A stretch of 64,000 nt of DNA, taken from Planctomycetota bacterium (lineage in GTDB: Bacteria > Planctomycetota > UBA1135 > JACQFD01). The translations under genes and the position numbers were made by a program. Positions 9,561-18,367 of the stretch are shown here, one piece after another. The notes under the pieces are model-generated. The model was given only the letters and a program-made list of their open reading frames with translations, did no database searches and was not told where the DNA came from. The stretch is taken from NCBI GenBank assembly GCA_016792805.1, contig JAEUHX010000069.1, forward strand, positions 1-64,000. Direction: 5' to 3'. Position 1 is the first letter of the stretch. Every line of letters begins with the position of its first letter.

Positions 9561-9609
9561 TTTTTTGTGGCATTATCGCTCCACTCGCCGGATTAGGATC
9601 GCACTCGCC

Positions 9610-10320
9610 ATGGCCACACCCAAGCCGATCGTCGTCGTGGAGGATGACCCCGCCATCCGGCGCGGGCTCGTCGATGCGCTGCGCATCGCGGGCTATGGGC
9701 CGATCGAAGCGGCCGACGGGCGGGAGGGTCTCGCGGCGGCCCTCAGCACAGATCCGGTGCTGGTCCTACTGGATGTGATGTTGCCTTCGATGGACGGATT
9801 CTCTGTGCTGGCGGAGCTGCGGCGCGCGAAGCCGCGGCTGCCGATCCTGCTCGTGACGGCGCGCGGCGCGGAGGAGGATCGCGTTCGCGGCCTGCTCGGC
9901 GGCGCCGACGATTATGTGGTGAAGCCGTTCAGCGCGCGGGAGCTCCTGGCGCGCATCGAAGCGGTGCTGCGGCGATCCGCGGAGCGTCCGCAGGCCGTGC
10001 AGCGGATCTCCATCGCGGGAAGAAAAGTGGATTTCGAGCGACGGGAGCTCGCGCTCGCTTCGGGGGAGCGGCGCCCGCTCTCGGAGAAAGAGGCGGAGCT
10101 CCTTCGGTACCTTGCATCCGCGCCCGACCGCGCCGTCACGCGAGAAGAATTGTTGCGCTGCATTTGGGGTCTCGATCCGCGCGGCGTCACGACGCGGACG
10201 GTCGATATGCACGTCGTGCGCCTGCGCGAGAAGCTCGGCGATGACGCGGAGGCGCCCGCGGTGCTCGTCACCGTGCGCTCCAAAGGTTACATGTTGGGTG
10301 CCTTCGAGGTGCTCCCGTGA
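9610..10320 (+). CDS. OmpR/PhoB-family response regulator
   Basis: 236 residues. ATG 9610 gives the canonical receiver start. The receiver domain has acidic residues E11-D12-D13, phospho-acceptor Asp55 in LLDVMLP, Thr83 and Lys105 in VVKPF. The C-terminal winged helix (about residues 140-232) has a VTREELLRCIWG and TVDMHVVRLREKLG recognition region, typical of OmpR/PhoB DNA binders. It overlaps the kinase gene by GTGA, so the pair is translationally coupled. The signal and targets are unknown; the closest upstream gene is the second VIT/vWA gene. Confidence 0.95.
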   Translation: MATPKPIVVVEDDPAIRRGLVDALRIAGYGPIEAADGREGLAAALSTDPVLVLLDVMLPSMDGFSVLAELRRAKPRLPILLVTARGAEEDRVRGLLGGADDYVVKPFSARELLARIEAVLRRSAERPQAVQRISIAGRKVDFERRELALASGERRPLSEKEAELLRYLASAPDRAVTREELLRCIWGLDPRGVTTRTVDMHVVRLREKLGDDAEAPAVLVTVRSKGYMLGAFEVLP

Positions 10321-12119
10321 AGCGCGGGCTCAGAATTGCGATCGCCTACGGAGCCTGCTGCGCGCTGGCGCTTGCGGCGCTTTGTGGGATCTCCTTCGAG
10401 GTGCTCGAGTCGGAAGGGCGCGAGACGGCCGTCCGAGTCGAGGCGCGGCGGCAGGAAGTGTTGTATCGGGCGCTTCGCCAGCTCGACACCTGGATGGCGC
10501 CGTTGCTGGCCGTGGAGGCTCAGCGCGCGCCCGACGAGTACACACTGCTCTATCAAGAGTCGCGAAATTTTGATCTTGGGAAGAATGCGTACGACAACCG
10601 CGGACTTCTGACTCGGTCGCCGATCGCCGCGCTCGACATCGATTGGATCCAGGTTCACTTTCAAGTGCTCCCGAGCGGCTTGTTGAATTCCCCACAGATC
10701 GCTGCCAACGCAACGGAGCTACAGGCGCTCGTCGCCTGCACGACGGAGGTGGAGGTGACGCGCCGCTCGGCGCTTTTCGCGAGAGTGCAGCCGCTTCTCT
10801 CCTGGGGAGAATTGTATCCTCGAGTGCGAGCGCTCTCCGCCGGTGTGCTGGAGAGCGTTTCGAAGCCCGCTTCGGCGGCCGCGTCGCAAGACGTCGCGCA
10901 GCGGCAGGAGTCGCTGTTGAATCCGGCGCAAGCACAAATCGACGACGCGCGCGATTCTTTCGACCAGCGCGCGCGCAGTACCGCGCTGACGAAGTTCTCC
11001 CAGCGGGCCTGGATCGCCAACTCGCAACAAATGGACCCGGCGGAGTGGATCGGACCGCTCGTCGCGCTTTGGCGGACACGCACGCCAAGCCCAGATCTGT
11101 GGATTCTTCGCCTCGTACGGCGCAACGGCATGGAGATCCTCCAGGGGTTCGCGGTCGACTGGGCGCTGCTCCAGGGCCGGCTCGCCGCCGAGATCGCCGA
11201 TGTGGCACCTGGCGCCGAGCTCGTTCCGTGGGCGGGCGACCGCCCCAACGATCTCGAGCTTGCCGGTGCGCTCACTACACTTCCAATTTCCGTCGCTTGG
11301 AATCCCCCGACCCCCGAGCTTGCCGTCAGCTGGACGCCCGGGCGCATCGCGTTGGCTTCGACCTGGGGGGCCGTCCTCGTTTCTCTCGTCGCTGGCGCGT
11401 GGCTGATCCACGCTTCTGTGACGTTCGGCGACCAGCGAGCGCGATTCGCCTCGGCGGTCACCCACGAGCTGCGCAGCCCGCTCACCACCTTCCGGCTCTA
11501 CACGGAGATGCTGGCCGAGGGTCTCGTGACGGACGAGAGCAAGCGCACGGAGTATCTGAGGACGCTCGAGTCGGAGTCGGCTCGACTCGCGCGGCTCGTC
11601 GAAAATGTGCTCTCGTACTCGAGGCTCGAAGAGGGGCGCGCAGAGGTGAGCCGCCGCCCGATCACGGCAGCCGATTTATGGTCTCGCATCGAAGTGCCGA
11701 TTCGGCGGCGCGCCGAACAGTCGCATGCGGAGCTCACGGTCCGCGGATTCGAGGAGGCGGGGCCCGCGATGCTCCTCGACGCAGAGGCCGTCGGACAAGT
11801 GATTTTCAATCTTGTGGACAATGCGTGCAAGTATGGCAGTGCCGGCGCGCCGCCCGCGATCGAGATCGAGCTGCAGCGAAATGCGGCGGAGGTCACAATT
11901 CGCGTGAGCGACGGCGGTCCCGGCGTTCCTCTCGGCTTGGAGCATGCGATTTTTGAGCCGTTCGACCGCGGCGGCCGGAAGGAGCTTGGCACAGCGACGG
12001 GTGTCGGGCTCGGCCTCTCGATTGCCCGCGGTCTCGCCCGACGCATGGGGGGCGATTTGTTGCTTGCTCCCCGAGGCGCGCAAGGCGCGAGCTTTCTGTT
12101 ACGGCTTCCGATCGGCTAG
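10317..12119 (+). CDS. Membrane sensor histidine kinase
   Basis: 600 residues from GTG 10317, coupled to the response regulator. One transmembrane helix lies at about residues 6-28. A long ~310-residue extracytoplasmic sensor region follows, without a recognisable PAS or Cache signature. A second helix lies at about 343-365. HisKA follows with His383 in VTHELRSP, then HATPase_c with N box FNLVDNACKYG, G1 DGGPGVP and G2 GVGLGLSIA. I see no clear HAMP domain between the second helix and HisKA. It would phosphorylate Asp55 of its neighbour. Confidence 0.95.
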   Translation: MKRGLRIAIAYGACCALALAALCGISFEVLESEGRETAVRVEARRQEVLYRALRQLDTWMAPLLAVEAQRAPDEYTLLYQESRNFDLGKNAYDNRGLLTRSPIAALDIDWIQVHFQVLPSGLLNSPQIAANATELQALVACTTEVEVTRRSALFARVQPLLSWGELYPRVRALSAGVLESVSKPASAAASQDVAQRQESLLNPAQAQIDDARDSFDQRARSTALTKFSQRAWIANSQQMDPAEWIGPLVALWRTRTPSPDLWILRLVRRNGMEILQGFAVDWALLQGRLAAEIADVAPGAELVPWAGDRPNDLELAGALTTLPISVAWNPPTPELAVSWTPGRIALASTWGAVLVSLVAGAWLIHASVTFGDQRARFASAVTHELRSPLTTFRLYTEMLAEGLVTDESKRTEYLRTLESESARLARLVENVLSYSRLEEGRAEVSRRPITAADLWSRIEVPIRRRAEQSHAELTVRGFEEAGPAMLLDAEAVGQVIFNLVDNACKYGSAGAPPAIEIELQRNAAEVTIRVSDGGPGVPLGLEHAIFEPFDRGGRKELGTATGVGLGLSIARGLARRMGGDLLLAPRGAQGASFLLRLPIG

Positions 12120-12366
12120 AGATCGTTGATTGGGTTCTTCGGAAGACGCTCGAATGGGGCGTGGTCGGACTTGGCGTGGCAGCGAACTGTCGAAGAAGCC
12201 ATTGATGGATTCCTCGGGGTTCAGCGAGGGTTCGACGCCTAGCGGATCGATCAGTGGGGCCGGCGCGTGCGCGCGAGGCTGGCGGGTTGTGACTCGGGAA
12301 GAATGGGGCGTGGGTCAGTCTTGGCGCGGCAGCGAACAGTCCTCGACGCTCGGCGGCCCAATGGCT

Positions 12367-12409
12367 GCGCAGGAATCGATCGGCGCTTCGCGCCGATCGA
12401 TTCCTGCGC
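12367..12409. repeat. 20-bp-arm perfect hairpin with 3-nt loop
   Basis: The arms 12367-12386 and 12390-12409 are perfectly complementary around the loop TTC. The arm contains AATCGATCGG, where the homologue in block A has AATCCGACTGG, and both arms changed together. It lies between the kinase stop and the next gene, but it has no T-tract, so it is not a classical terminator. Confidence 0.85.
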
Positions 12410-12509
12410 GCGCCAAGGCCTCGCGTCTGCGGAACTCGCCGCGCCAAGACCGACCCACGCCCCATTCCTAGCCGTCCCTCATCTGTGAAGTTGAGCGCGC
12501 TCGCCTCGG

Positions 12510-12593
12510 TCCGATTGCTTTTGTCGGGGATCGGATTCCTTTCGTGGGAGATCCAAACCCTATCTCGGAGGATCCAATTCCTATCGTGGGGAA
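12510..12593. repeat. 21-bp tandem repeat, four units
   Basis: Four imperfect 21-bp units, the inverted counterpart of the seven-unit array at 140-286. The flanking palindromes are the same in both places, which identifies the arrays as homologous with different copy number. Confidence 0.8.
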
Positions 12594-12730
12594 CGGGCGC
12601 ACCCGTCCCGATTCGGCGGCGCGTGCGCCGCCGGATGATGGATCGCGCTGCCTCATCGTCATCGCGCGGGGCAAGCCCCGCGCAATCGTTCGGCGCGTGC
12701 GCCGACCCTACGAGTCGATTTCTGTGCACG

Positions 12731-13182
12731 CCAAGACCGACCCACGCCCGATTCCAGGATGTCACGCATCTGTGAAGGCACGAGAGTCGGCGAAAGTGTA
12801 ATTTCGGCCGTAGGGCGCGGGCATCGCCCGCGACGATCTCGCGCGCGCATGCGCGCGCGGATGAGGATCCGCGCTGCCCATTGCTCATCGCGCGGGGCAA
12901 GCCCCGCGCCACTGTTCGGCGCGTGCGCCGACCCCACGGGTCGAAATCTGTGCAAACCAAGACCGACCCACGCCCGATTCCAGGCTGTCACGCATCTGTG
13001 AAGGCGCGAGAGTCGGCGAAAGTGTAATTTCGACCGTAGGGCGCGGGCATCGCCCGCGACGATCTCGCGCGCGCATGCGCGCGCGGATGAGGATCCGCGC
13101 TGCCCATTGCTCATCGCGCGGGGCAAGCCCCGCGCCATTGTTCGGCGCGTGCGCCGACCCTACGGGTCGAAATCTGTGCACA
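12731..13182. repeat. Two tandem 226-bp intergenic units
   Basis: Units 12731-12956 and 12957-13182 are almost identical and exactly 226 bp apart. Each carries CCAAGACCGACCCACGC, a short spacer, CGCGGGC/GCCCGCG, a CGCGCGCATGCGCGCG palindrome, GCGCGGGGC/GCCCCGCGC and CGGCGCGTGCGCCG. A third partial unit begins at 13183. The high identity points to a recent duplication. Confidence 0.85.
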
Positions 13183-13464
13183 CCAAGACCGACCCACGCT
13201 CCATTGCAGGGCGTCCCTCATCTGTGAAGTTGGGGGAGGGTGCAACCTGGTGCGGCAACATCCCAACAGATTCCTTCACTTTCGCCGTGGCGCGCGGGCA
13301 TCGCCGGCGACGCATCGGCGGCGCTTGCGCCGCCGATTCCATGGCCGCGATAGGGAGGCCAGAACCGAGGCGGTAATTGTGACGGCGCAGGACGCGTCCC
13401 ACGGAAACAGGCAGCTTCCCGCGAGTTCCCTGCGACCGAGCCACGCGCGGGATAGACTTTGCCC

Positions 13465-14844
13465 ATGACCGCTGGGCTCCTCCGTCGACTCGGCGTGGGC
13501 CCGGTGGTGCTCCTCTGCGCCGGGATCCTCGCGCTTGCGCTCGGCGTGCGCGCGGCGACGAAGCCTTCGAGGCCGGGAGATGCGGGAGCCATTCAGCGGC
13601 TTTGGCTCCTGCGCGATGACTACGAGCCGTCGATCTTCCTGAAGCGGGGCGCTTGGGCTGGCGCGGGGCTGCGGCCCTACCTCGACGTCTTCTCCGAGTA
13701 TCCGCCGCTTGCCACCTGGTCCTTCGGGTTGCCCTACCTGCTGGTCGCCCCGAAATCGGCGACGCCCGCCGCCGCGCTGGCAGAGATCGACCAGACCAAG
13801 ACTTGGGAGCCGCTCAACACGAGCTACTCGACAATCTGGAGCGTGCTGATGGCAGGCTGCTGGCTCGGCACCGCCGCGCTCACGGCCGCGCTGGGGCGCG
13901 CCCTCGGGCTCGCTCCGGCGCGGGCGCTCGCGCTGCTGGCTCCTGCGGCGCTTTATTGTGCACTTCAACGATTCGACCCGCTGCCGGCCGTGCTCGTGAG
14001 CGGAGCAACCCTTGCGCTGGTCCGCGACCGCTTCGCGCTCGGCGGCGCGCTCCTCGGCGCCGGTGCCATGGTCAAGATCTTCCCGGCGCTGCTGGTGCCG
14101 GCGGCCGCCGCATACGCGCTGCGCCGCGGCGGAGTGCGCCCCATGGTTGCGATCGGCGTCGCCTTCGGCGCCGTCGTCGCGGCCTGCGAGCTTCCGGTCT
14201 TCCTCCAGGGCGCATCGGACCCGACGTGGGACGCCAAGTGGCGCCCGTCCGGCTACCCCAAAGACGCCATGGGCTCTGGGCGCGCCGCCTTGGCCGTGCC
14301 GTTCGCGTACCAGGAGTCGCGCGACACCAACCCCGGCTCTTTGGCGGACCGATGGCTGCGCGTTTGGAGCCCCGTCTCCTATGACACGCTCCTCGCTTGG
14401 CTCGGCCGATTCCGCCTCCTCCAGGCTGCGGCGGCCGTCGCCTTCGCAGCGCCGATCCTGCGCTCGCCCGCGCCCAGAAACCTCGTCGCAGCCTTCGCAG
14501 CCGTCGTCACGGCCTTCGTGCTGCTGCACAACATCTACTCGCCCCAGTTCGTCTGCTGGATCGTGCCACTGGCCGCGGTGGCCGGCGGCGGCCGTCTCGG
14601 CGCCGTCGCGCTCGCCACGGCGCTCGCCATCGACGTCGCGACCTACCTCCAGTTCCCGCTCCTCGCCAAGCAGGCCGCCTGGGACGCTCCAGCCCAGCGC
14701 CTTCGCTACCCCGCAGCTTTCGGTCCAGTGATCGACCTCCGCCTCGCCCTCACCGGGGTACTTCTGGTACTCCTGGCGGGCCTGGCATTTCGCCGATCGA
14801 ACGTCGCGAAATCCGACCCGGTAGCCCCGCCCTCCGCAACGTGA
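13465..14844 (+). CDS. GT87-like membrane mannosyltransferase (DUF2029 type)
   Basis: 459 residues from ATG 13465. About ten hydrophobic helices run through the protein. An early loop carries acidic residues (DVFSEYPPLATW near residue 75), as expected for GT-C fold enzymes that use polyprenyl-phosphate sugars. ALGRALGLAP and MVKIFPALLVPAAAAYALRRG resemble the GT87/DUF2029 pattern in which a K.FP segment follows a helix. It is the first gene of a run of eight plus-strand genes and overlaps the next by GTGA. Assignment rests on topology and motif character, so the donor and acceptor are unknown. Confidence 0.75.
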   Translation: MTAGLLRRLGVGPVVLLCAGILALALGVRAATKPSRPGDAGAIQRLWLLRDDYEPSIFLKRGAWAGAGLRPYLDVFSEYPPLATWSFGLPYLLVAPKSATPAAALAEIDQTKTWEPLNTSYSTIWSVLMAGCWLGTAALTAALGRALGLAPARALALLAPAALYCALQRFDPLPAVLVSGATLALVRDRFALGGALLGAGAMVKIFPALLVPAAAAYALRRGGVRPMVAIGVAFGAVVAACELPVFLQGASDPTWDAKWRPSGYPKDAMGSGRAALAVPFAYQESRDTNPGSLADRWLRVWSPVSYDTLLAWLGRFRLLQAAAAVAFAAPILRSPAPRNLVAAFAAVVTAFVLLHNIYSPQFVCWIVPLAAVAGGGRLGAVALATALAIDVATYLQFPLLAKQAAWDAPAQRLRYPAAFGPVIDLRLALTGVLLVLLAGLAFRRSNVAKSDPVAPPSAT

Positions 14845-15995
14845 CCGACCCCGTCTTCAAGCGCGATTGCCTTCATTTCCGGAGCGACCGCCCCTGCGCG
14901 CCGCACAAGCGCGAGGGCGTGGTCTGCGAGACCTGCACGCAGTACGCGCCCGTTCGAACACGCATTCTGATGGTGAAGCTTGCCGCAGCGGGTGACGTGC
15001 TGCGGACGACCTCGATCCTGCCCGCGCTTCGGCGCAAATACGAGGGCTGCTCGCTCACTTGGATCACCGCATCGGGGTCGGCGCCGCTGCTGGAGCGAAA
15101 TCCACAGATCGACCGAATTGTGGCTTTCCGCGGATTCCTGCCGCCGGAGCTCCTGGTGGAGGAGTTCGACGTCATCGTGAACCTCGACGCCGCCGCCGAC
15201 TCGGCGGCGATCGCCTCGGCGATCCGCGCGCGCGAGAAGCTCGGCTACGGGCTCGACGGACGCGGCGTGAGCTATGCCTTCAATAAAGCCGCCGAAGAGT
15301 GGCTTTCCATGGGGCGGCGCGACGATCTGAAGCGCGCGAACAAACGTACCTATCAAGATCACGCGCTCGTCGCGGCGGAGCTCGACGGGCCGGCCGCGCC
15401 TCCGCAGCTTTTCCTCACGGAGCGCGAAGTCGCGTGGGGGCGCGAGCGCGGTCGCGCCCTTGGCCTTCGGCTCGGGCAGCGCGTCATCGGCCTCAACACC
15501 GGCGCCGGCGGCCGATGGCCGCTCAAGCGCTGGACAGAGGAGGGTTTCCTCGCGACGGCGCGCCGTTTCGCGGCCGACGGGTGCGCGGTGCTGCTCCTCG
15601 GCGGGCCCGAGGAGGTGGAGCGCAATCAGCGGCTCGCCGCGGCCTGCGCCGGCGCGAAAGCCGGCGGCGGATTTGTGGCAGACACGGGATGTGACAATTC
15701 GATGCGCGAGTTCGCCGCATTGGTGAATCTCTGCGACGCGGTCGTAACGGGCGACACGCTCGCCATGCACATCGCGACGGCGCTCGGGAAGCAGGTGGTG
15801 GCCATCTTCGGGCCGACCTCGAGCGTCGAGATCGACCTCTTCGGGCGCGGCGAGCATGTGACGAGCGAATCGATGGACTGCCTCGTCTGCTATTTGTCGC
15901 ACTGTGAGAAGGACCCGAACTGTATGAATACGATCGCCCCTGACCGCGTGGAGGCGGCGCTGCAGCGCTGCTTCGCCGCGGCGGAACCGAGGTGA
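14841..15995 (+). CDS. Family 9 glycosyltransferase (heptosyltransferase-like)
   Basis: 384 residues. GTG 14841 is chosen because it overlaps the previous stop codon and yields an N-terminal cysteine motif C..F..DRPC..HK..G..C..C common in many GT9 proteins, probably a metal or Fe-S site. The GT-B core follows: LMVKLAAAGDVLRTTSILPAL at the start of the first Rossmann fold, GLNTGAGGRWPLKRW for the second, and TGDTLAMHIATALG plus FGPTSSVEIDLFG in the nucleotide-sugar site. A second cysteine group, CLVCYLSHC and a following NC, lies near the C-terminus. Family members transfer ADP-heptose or related sugars to lipopolysaccharide-like acceptors; the true donor is not known here. Confidence 0.9.
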   Translation: MTDPVFKRDCLHFRSDRPCAPHKREGVVCETCTQYAPVRTRILMVKLAAAGDVLRTTSILPALRRKYEGCSLTWITASGSAPLLERNPQIDRIVAFRGFLPPELLVEEFDVIVNLDAAADSAAIASAIRAREKLGYGLDGRGVSYAFNKAAEEWLSMGRRDDLKRANKRTYQDHALVAAELDGPAAPPQLFLTEREVAWGRERGRALGLRLGQRVIGLNTGAGGRWPLKRWTEEGFLATARRFAADGCAVLLLGGPEEVERNQRLAAACAGAKAGGGFVADTGCDNSMREFAALVNLCDAVVTGDTLAMHIATALGKQVVAIFGPTSSVEIDLFGRGEHVTSESMDCLVCYLSHCEKDPNCMNTIAPDRVEAALQRCFAAAEPR

Positions 15996-16007
15996 GGGAG
16001 ACGCCGC

Positions 16008-16766
16008 ATGACCGTTCGAGGCGCGCGTCCGCCCATCCGTCGCGTGGTGGTTACCGTTCCGACCTGGAACGAAAGCCTCAATATTGAGCTCCTGGTGAAG
16101 GAGCTTTTGGCCCTTGGTCCGCACGTCGAGGTGCTGGTGGCCGACGACGACTCGCCCGACGGTACCTGGAAGCTCGTGGCGGCGATGGCTGAGCGGGAGC
16201 CGCGCGTGCATTTGATGCATCGGAAGACGGACCGCGGGCGCGGCCGCGCAGGGCGCGACGCATTTGTAAAAGCGCTCGCCATGGGGGCGGATGCCGCCGT
16301 CGAGATGGATGCCGATTTCTCCCATCCGCCGCGCTACATCCCACAGATGCTCGCCCAGCTTGAGGAGGGCTACGATGTCGTGCTCGGCTCGCGCGGCGTG
16401 AGCGGCGGAAAGGATCTCGGGCGGCCGCTCTCGCGGCGCGTCATCACGAGGCTCGCGAATCTGTATATTCGAATGATGCTCGGCGTGCCTGTGAAGGATT
16501 GCAACAGCGGCTTCCGCGCCTGGAGGCGCTCGGCGCTGGAGGCGGTGCGCGTCGGGCAGACGGCTTCCCAGGGACCTGCGATCGTGCAGGAGCTGCTCTT
16601 TAAGGCCGTCCAGGCCGGGCAGTGTGTCACGGAGGTGCCGATTGAATTCGTGGAGCGCGCGCGCGGGGAGAGTTCACTCACTCTTGGGAAGCTCATGCAA
16701 GGCTACATCATGGTGCTGCGCCTTCGATGGTGGGCGCTGACCGGCAAGCTCTGGAGGCAGACATGA
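16008..16766 (+). CDS. Polyprenyl-phosphate mannosyl/glucosyltransferase (Dpm1-like GT2)
   Basis: 252 residues with a GAGGG ribosome binding site 8-10 nt before ATG 16008. The GT-A fold motifs are clear: VVVTVPTWNES, ADDDSPDGTW, a metal-binding EMDADFSHPP and VLGSRGVSGG. The motif DCNSGFRAW and a late FVERARGESS are typical of dolichyl/polyprenyl-phosphate mannose synthases that lack a membrane domain. It would make lipid-linked sugar for the GT-C enzyme encoded first in this run. It overlaps the next gene by ATGA. Confidence 0.9.
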   Translation: MTVRGARPPIRRVVVTVPTWNESLNIELLVKELLALGPHVEVLVADDDSPDGTWKLVAAMAEREPRVHLMHRKTDRGRGRAGRDAFVKALAMGADAAVEMDADFSHPPRYIPQMLAQLEEGYDVVLGSRGVSGGKDLGRPLSRRVITRLANLYIRMMLGVPVKDCNSGFRAWRRSALEAVRVGQTASQGPAIVQELLFKAVQAGQCVTEVPIEFVERARGESSLTLGKLMQGYIMVLRLRWWALTGKLWRQT

Positions 16767-18367
16767 GCCCGCTCCGCCGCGGAAAAGCTACTCTTGGAGT
16801 CGGCGCCGGAATTGTGATCGCGGCCGCTTTGGCCGGGCTTTGGATCAAGGGGCGCTCCCAGCATGGGGAGATGCCCAACGTGCTGGTCGTCACCTGCGAC
16901 ACGTTTCGAGCGGATCGGCTGAGCCTCTATGGAGCGAGCCGCAAGACGACGCCCTATCTGGAGGAGCTGGCGAAGGAGTCGGTCGTCTTCGACGCCTTCT
17001 TCGCCAACTCGTCGTTCACGCCGCCCTCCCATGCGTCGATCCTCACGGGCACCCATGTGAGGACTCACGGGCTTTTGTGGTGGGATCACAAGCTCTCGGG
17101 AAGTGTGAAGACGCTCGGAGAGCGCCTCGGCACGCCGCTGCCCACACCGGAGAAGCCGCAGCCGAATGAGGGCGTCGGATATCGCACGGGCGCATTTGTG
17201 AACCTCCCCAATTTTGAAACCATGGGAGTTAGCCGCGGGTTCCAGAAGCTGAGCGTCGCGACCTGGCTCCCCGGCCGCGAGGCAACGCGGAACTTCTTCG
17301 CGTGGCTCGACGATCCGAAGGACATGCGCCGCTGGTGCTCGTGGATTCATTATTGGGATCCGCACCGCCCCTTCGCCTATCGGGAGTGGCAGTGGCTCGA
17401 TCCCAAGAAATCGCCCGCAGAGATCGCGGCGATGCCGCCGCGAGAGAAGCAGAGGACCCTCGACCTCCTCGAAACGAGCAAGCGGCCGCCGTTCTCATTC
17501 CATGAGGAGACCTTCGGCACGCACGAGCTCGGCGTGGGGCGCATGGAGCAACATTACAATCGCTCCGGCGACTTGCAGCGCAAGAGCCCACTATTCATCC
17601 CGACCGCATCAGCTTCGCGACCCTTCACCGAAGCCGACGATCGCTATCTCGCCGACCGGTACGACGGCGGGGCGCTCGAGATGGATGAGGTCCTCCGCGA
17701 ACTCGTCGAAGGGCTGCGCACGCGCGGCGAACTCGACAACACATTGTTGATCATCACGTCGGACCACGGCGAGACATTCACCGAGCGCGCCGATGAGTGG
17801 TGGACGCACGATCCGCACCTCTACGATGAGGTGACGCGGGTGCCTTGCCTGATCCGCTTCCCACAGAAGCAGCATGGGGGCGCTCGCGTGACCGCGCTCT
17901 CGAGCAGTGTCGACCTTCTGCCGACGATCTATGAAGTTCTCGGGCTTAAGGACTCCGAGCTGCAGGGGAGTTCCCTGGTGGCGAGGATCGGAGCCGCTTC
18001 CAATGGCCCGGTGGCGGCCGTCTACTCGCAGACTCAAAATCGTAAGGAATTTCTGGAGGATCCGGCGCGAGAGAAGGGACCGGACAATCCCGGAACGTGG
18101 CGAACCGTGGGGACGAAGATCAGCATTCGAACCGCGACCCATCGGCTGATCTTCGATCGCGATGCCAAGAGTTTTGAATTGTATGATCTAAGAACGGACC
18201 CAGGGGCGACTCGCAATCTGCACTCCGCTCCGCCATCGCAAGTGGAGCAAGAGCTGAGCTCCCGGCTCCTTGAGTGGTTCAAGGGCCTTCCGGCCGGCGC
18301 AGGCACCGAGGCGGCCCTCGACGATGCTGCGCTCGAGACGCTCCGGAAGAACGGCTACCTGAGGTGA
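16763..18367 (+). CDS. Membrane-anchored sulfatase-superfamily protein
   Basis: 534 residues from ATG 16763, coupled to the GT2 gene by ATGA. A single N-terminal transmembrane helix (about 10-28) anchors it. The alkaline-phosphatase/sulfatase fold is recognisable: PNVLVVTCDTFRADRLS with metal-binding Asp, FTPPSHASILTG for the nucleophile region, and IITSDHGETF with metal ligands Asp/His. The nucleophile position reads T-P-P-S-H, not the C/S-x-P-x-R needed for formylglycine maturation. A threonine nucleophile as in phosphoethanolamine or phosphoglycerol transferases is more likely than a true sulfatase. The context suggests glycan modification. Confidence 0.85.
   Translation: MSPLRRGKATLGVGAGIVIAAALAGLWIKGRSQHGEMPNVLVVTCDTFRADRLSLYGASRKTTPYLEELAKESVVFDAFFANSSFTPPSHASILTGTHVRTHGLLWWDHKLSGSVKTLGERLGTPLPTPEKPQPNEGVGYRTGAFVNLPNFETMGVSRGFQKLSVATWLPGREATRNFFAWLDDPKDMRRWCSWIHYWDPHRPFAYREWQWLDPKKSPAEIAAMPPREKQRTLDLLETSKRPPFSFHEETFGTHELGVGRMEQHYNRSGDLQRKSPLFIPTASASRPFTEADDRYLADRYDGGALEMDEVLRELVEGLRTRGELDNTLLIITSDHGETFTERADEWWTHDPHLYDEVTRVPCLIRFPQKQHGGARVTALSSSVDLLPTIYEVLGLKDSELQGSSLVARIGAASNGPVAAVYSQTQNRKEFLEDPAREKGPDNPGTWRTVGTKISIRTATHRLIFDRDAKSFELYDLRTDPGATRNLHSAPPSQVEQELSSRLLEWFKGLPAGAGTEAALDDAALETLRKNGYLR

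Larger units (their letters stand above)
12120..13464. repeat. Palindrome-rich intergenic repeat block B
   Basis: I see no gene in this 1.3-kb stretch. 12241-12731 is an inverted relative of block A, including the big hairpin and four units of the 21-bp repeat, but it lacks the 159-bp element. 12731-13182 holds two tandem 226-bp units. The rest carries single palindromes such as CGCGGGC/GCCCGCG and a self-complementary CGCGCGCATGCGCGCG. The block separates the kinase gene from the glycan operon. Confidence 0.85.

Noticed and set aside
11893..12960. Open frames across block B on the minus strand
   Set aside because: They read repeat modules and part of the kinase gene in reverse; no domain found.
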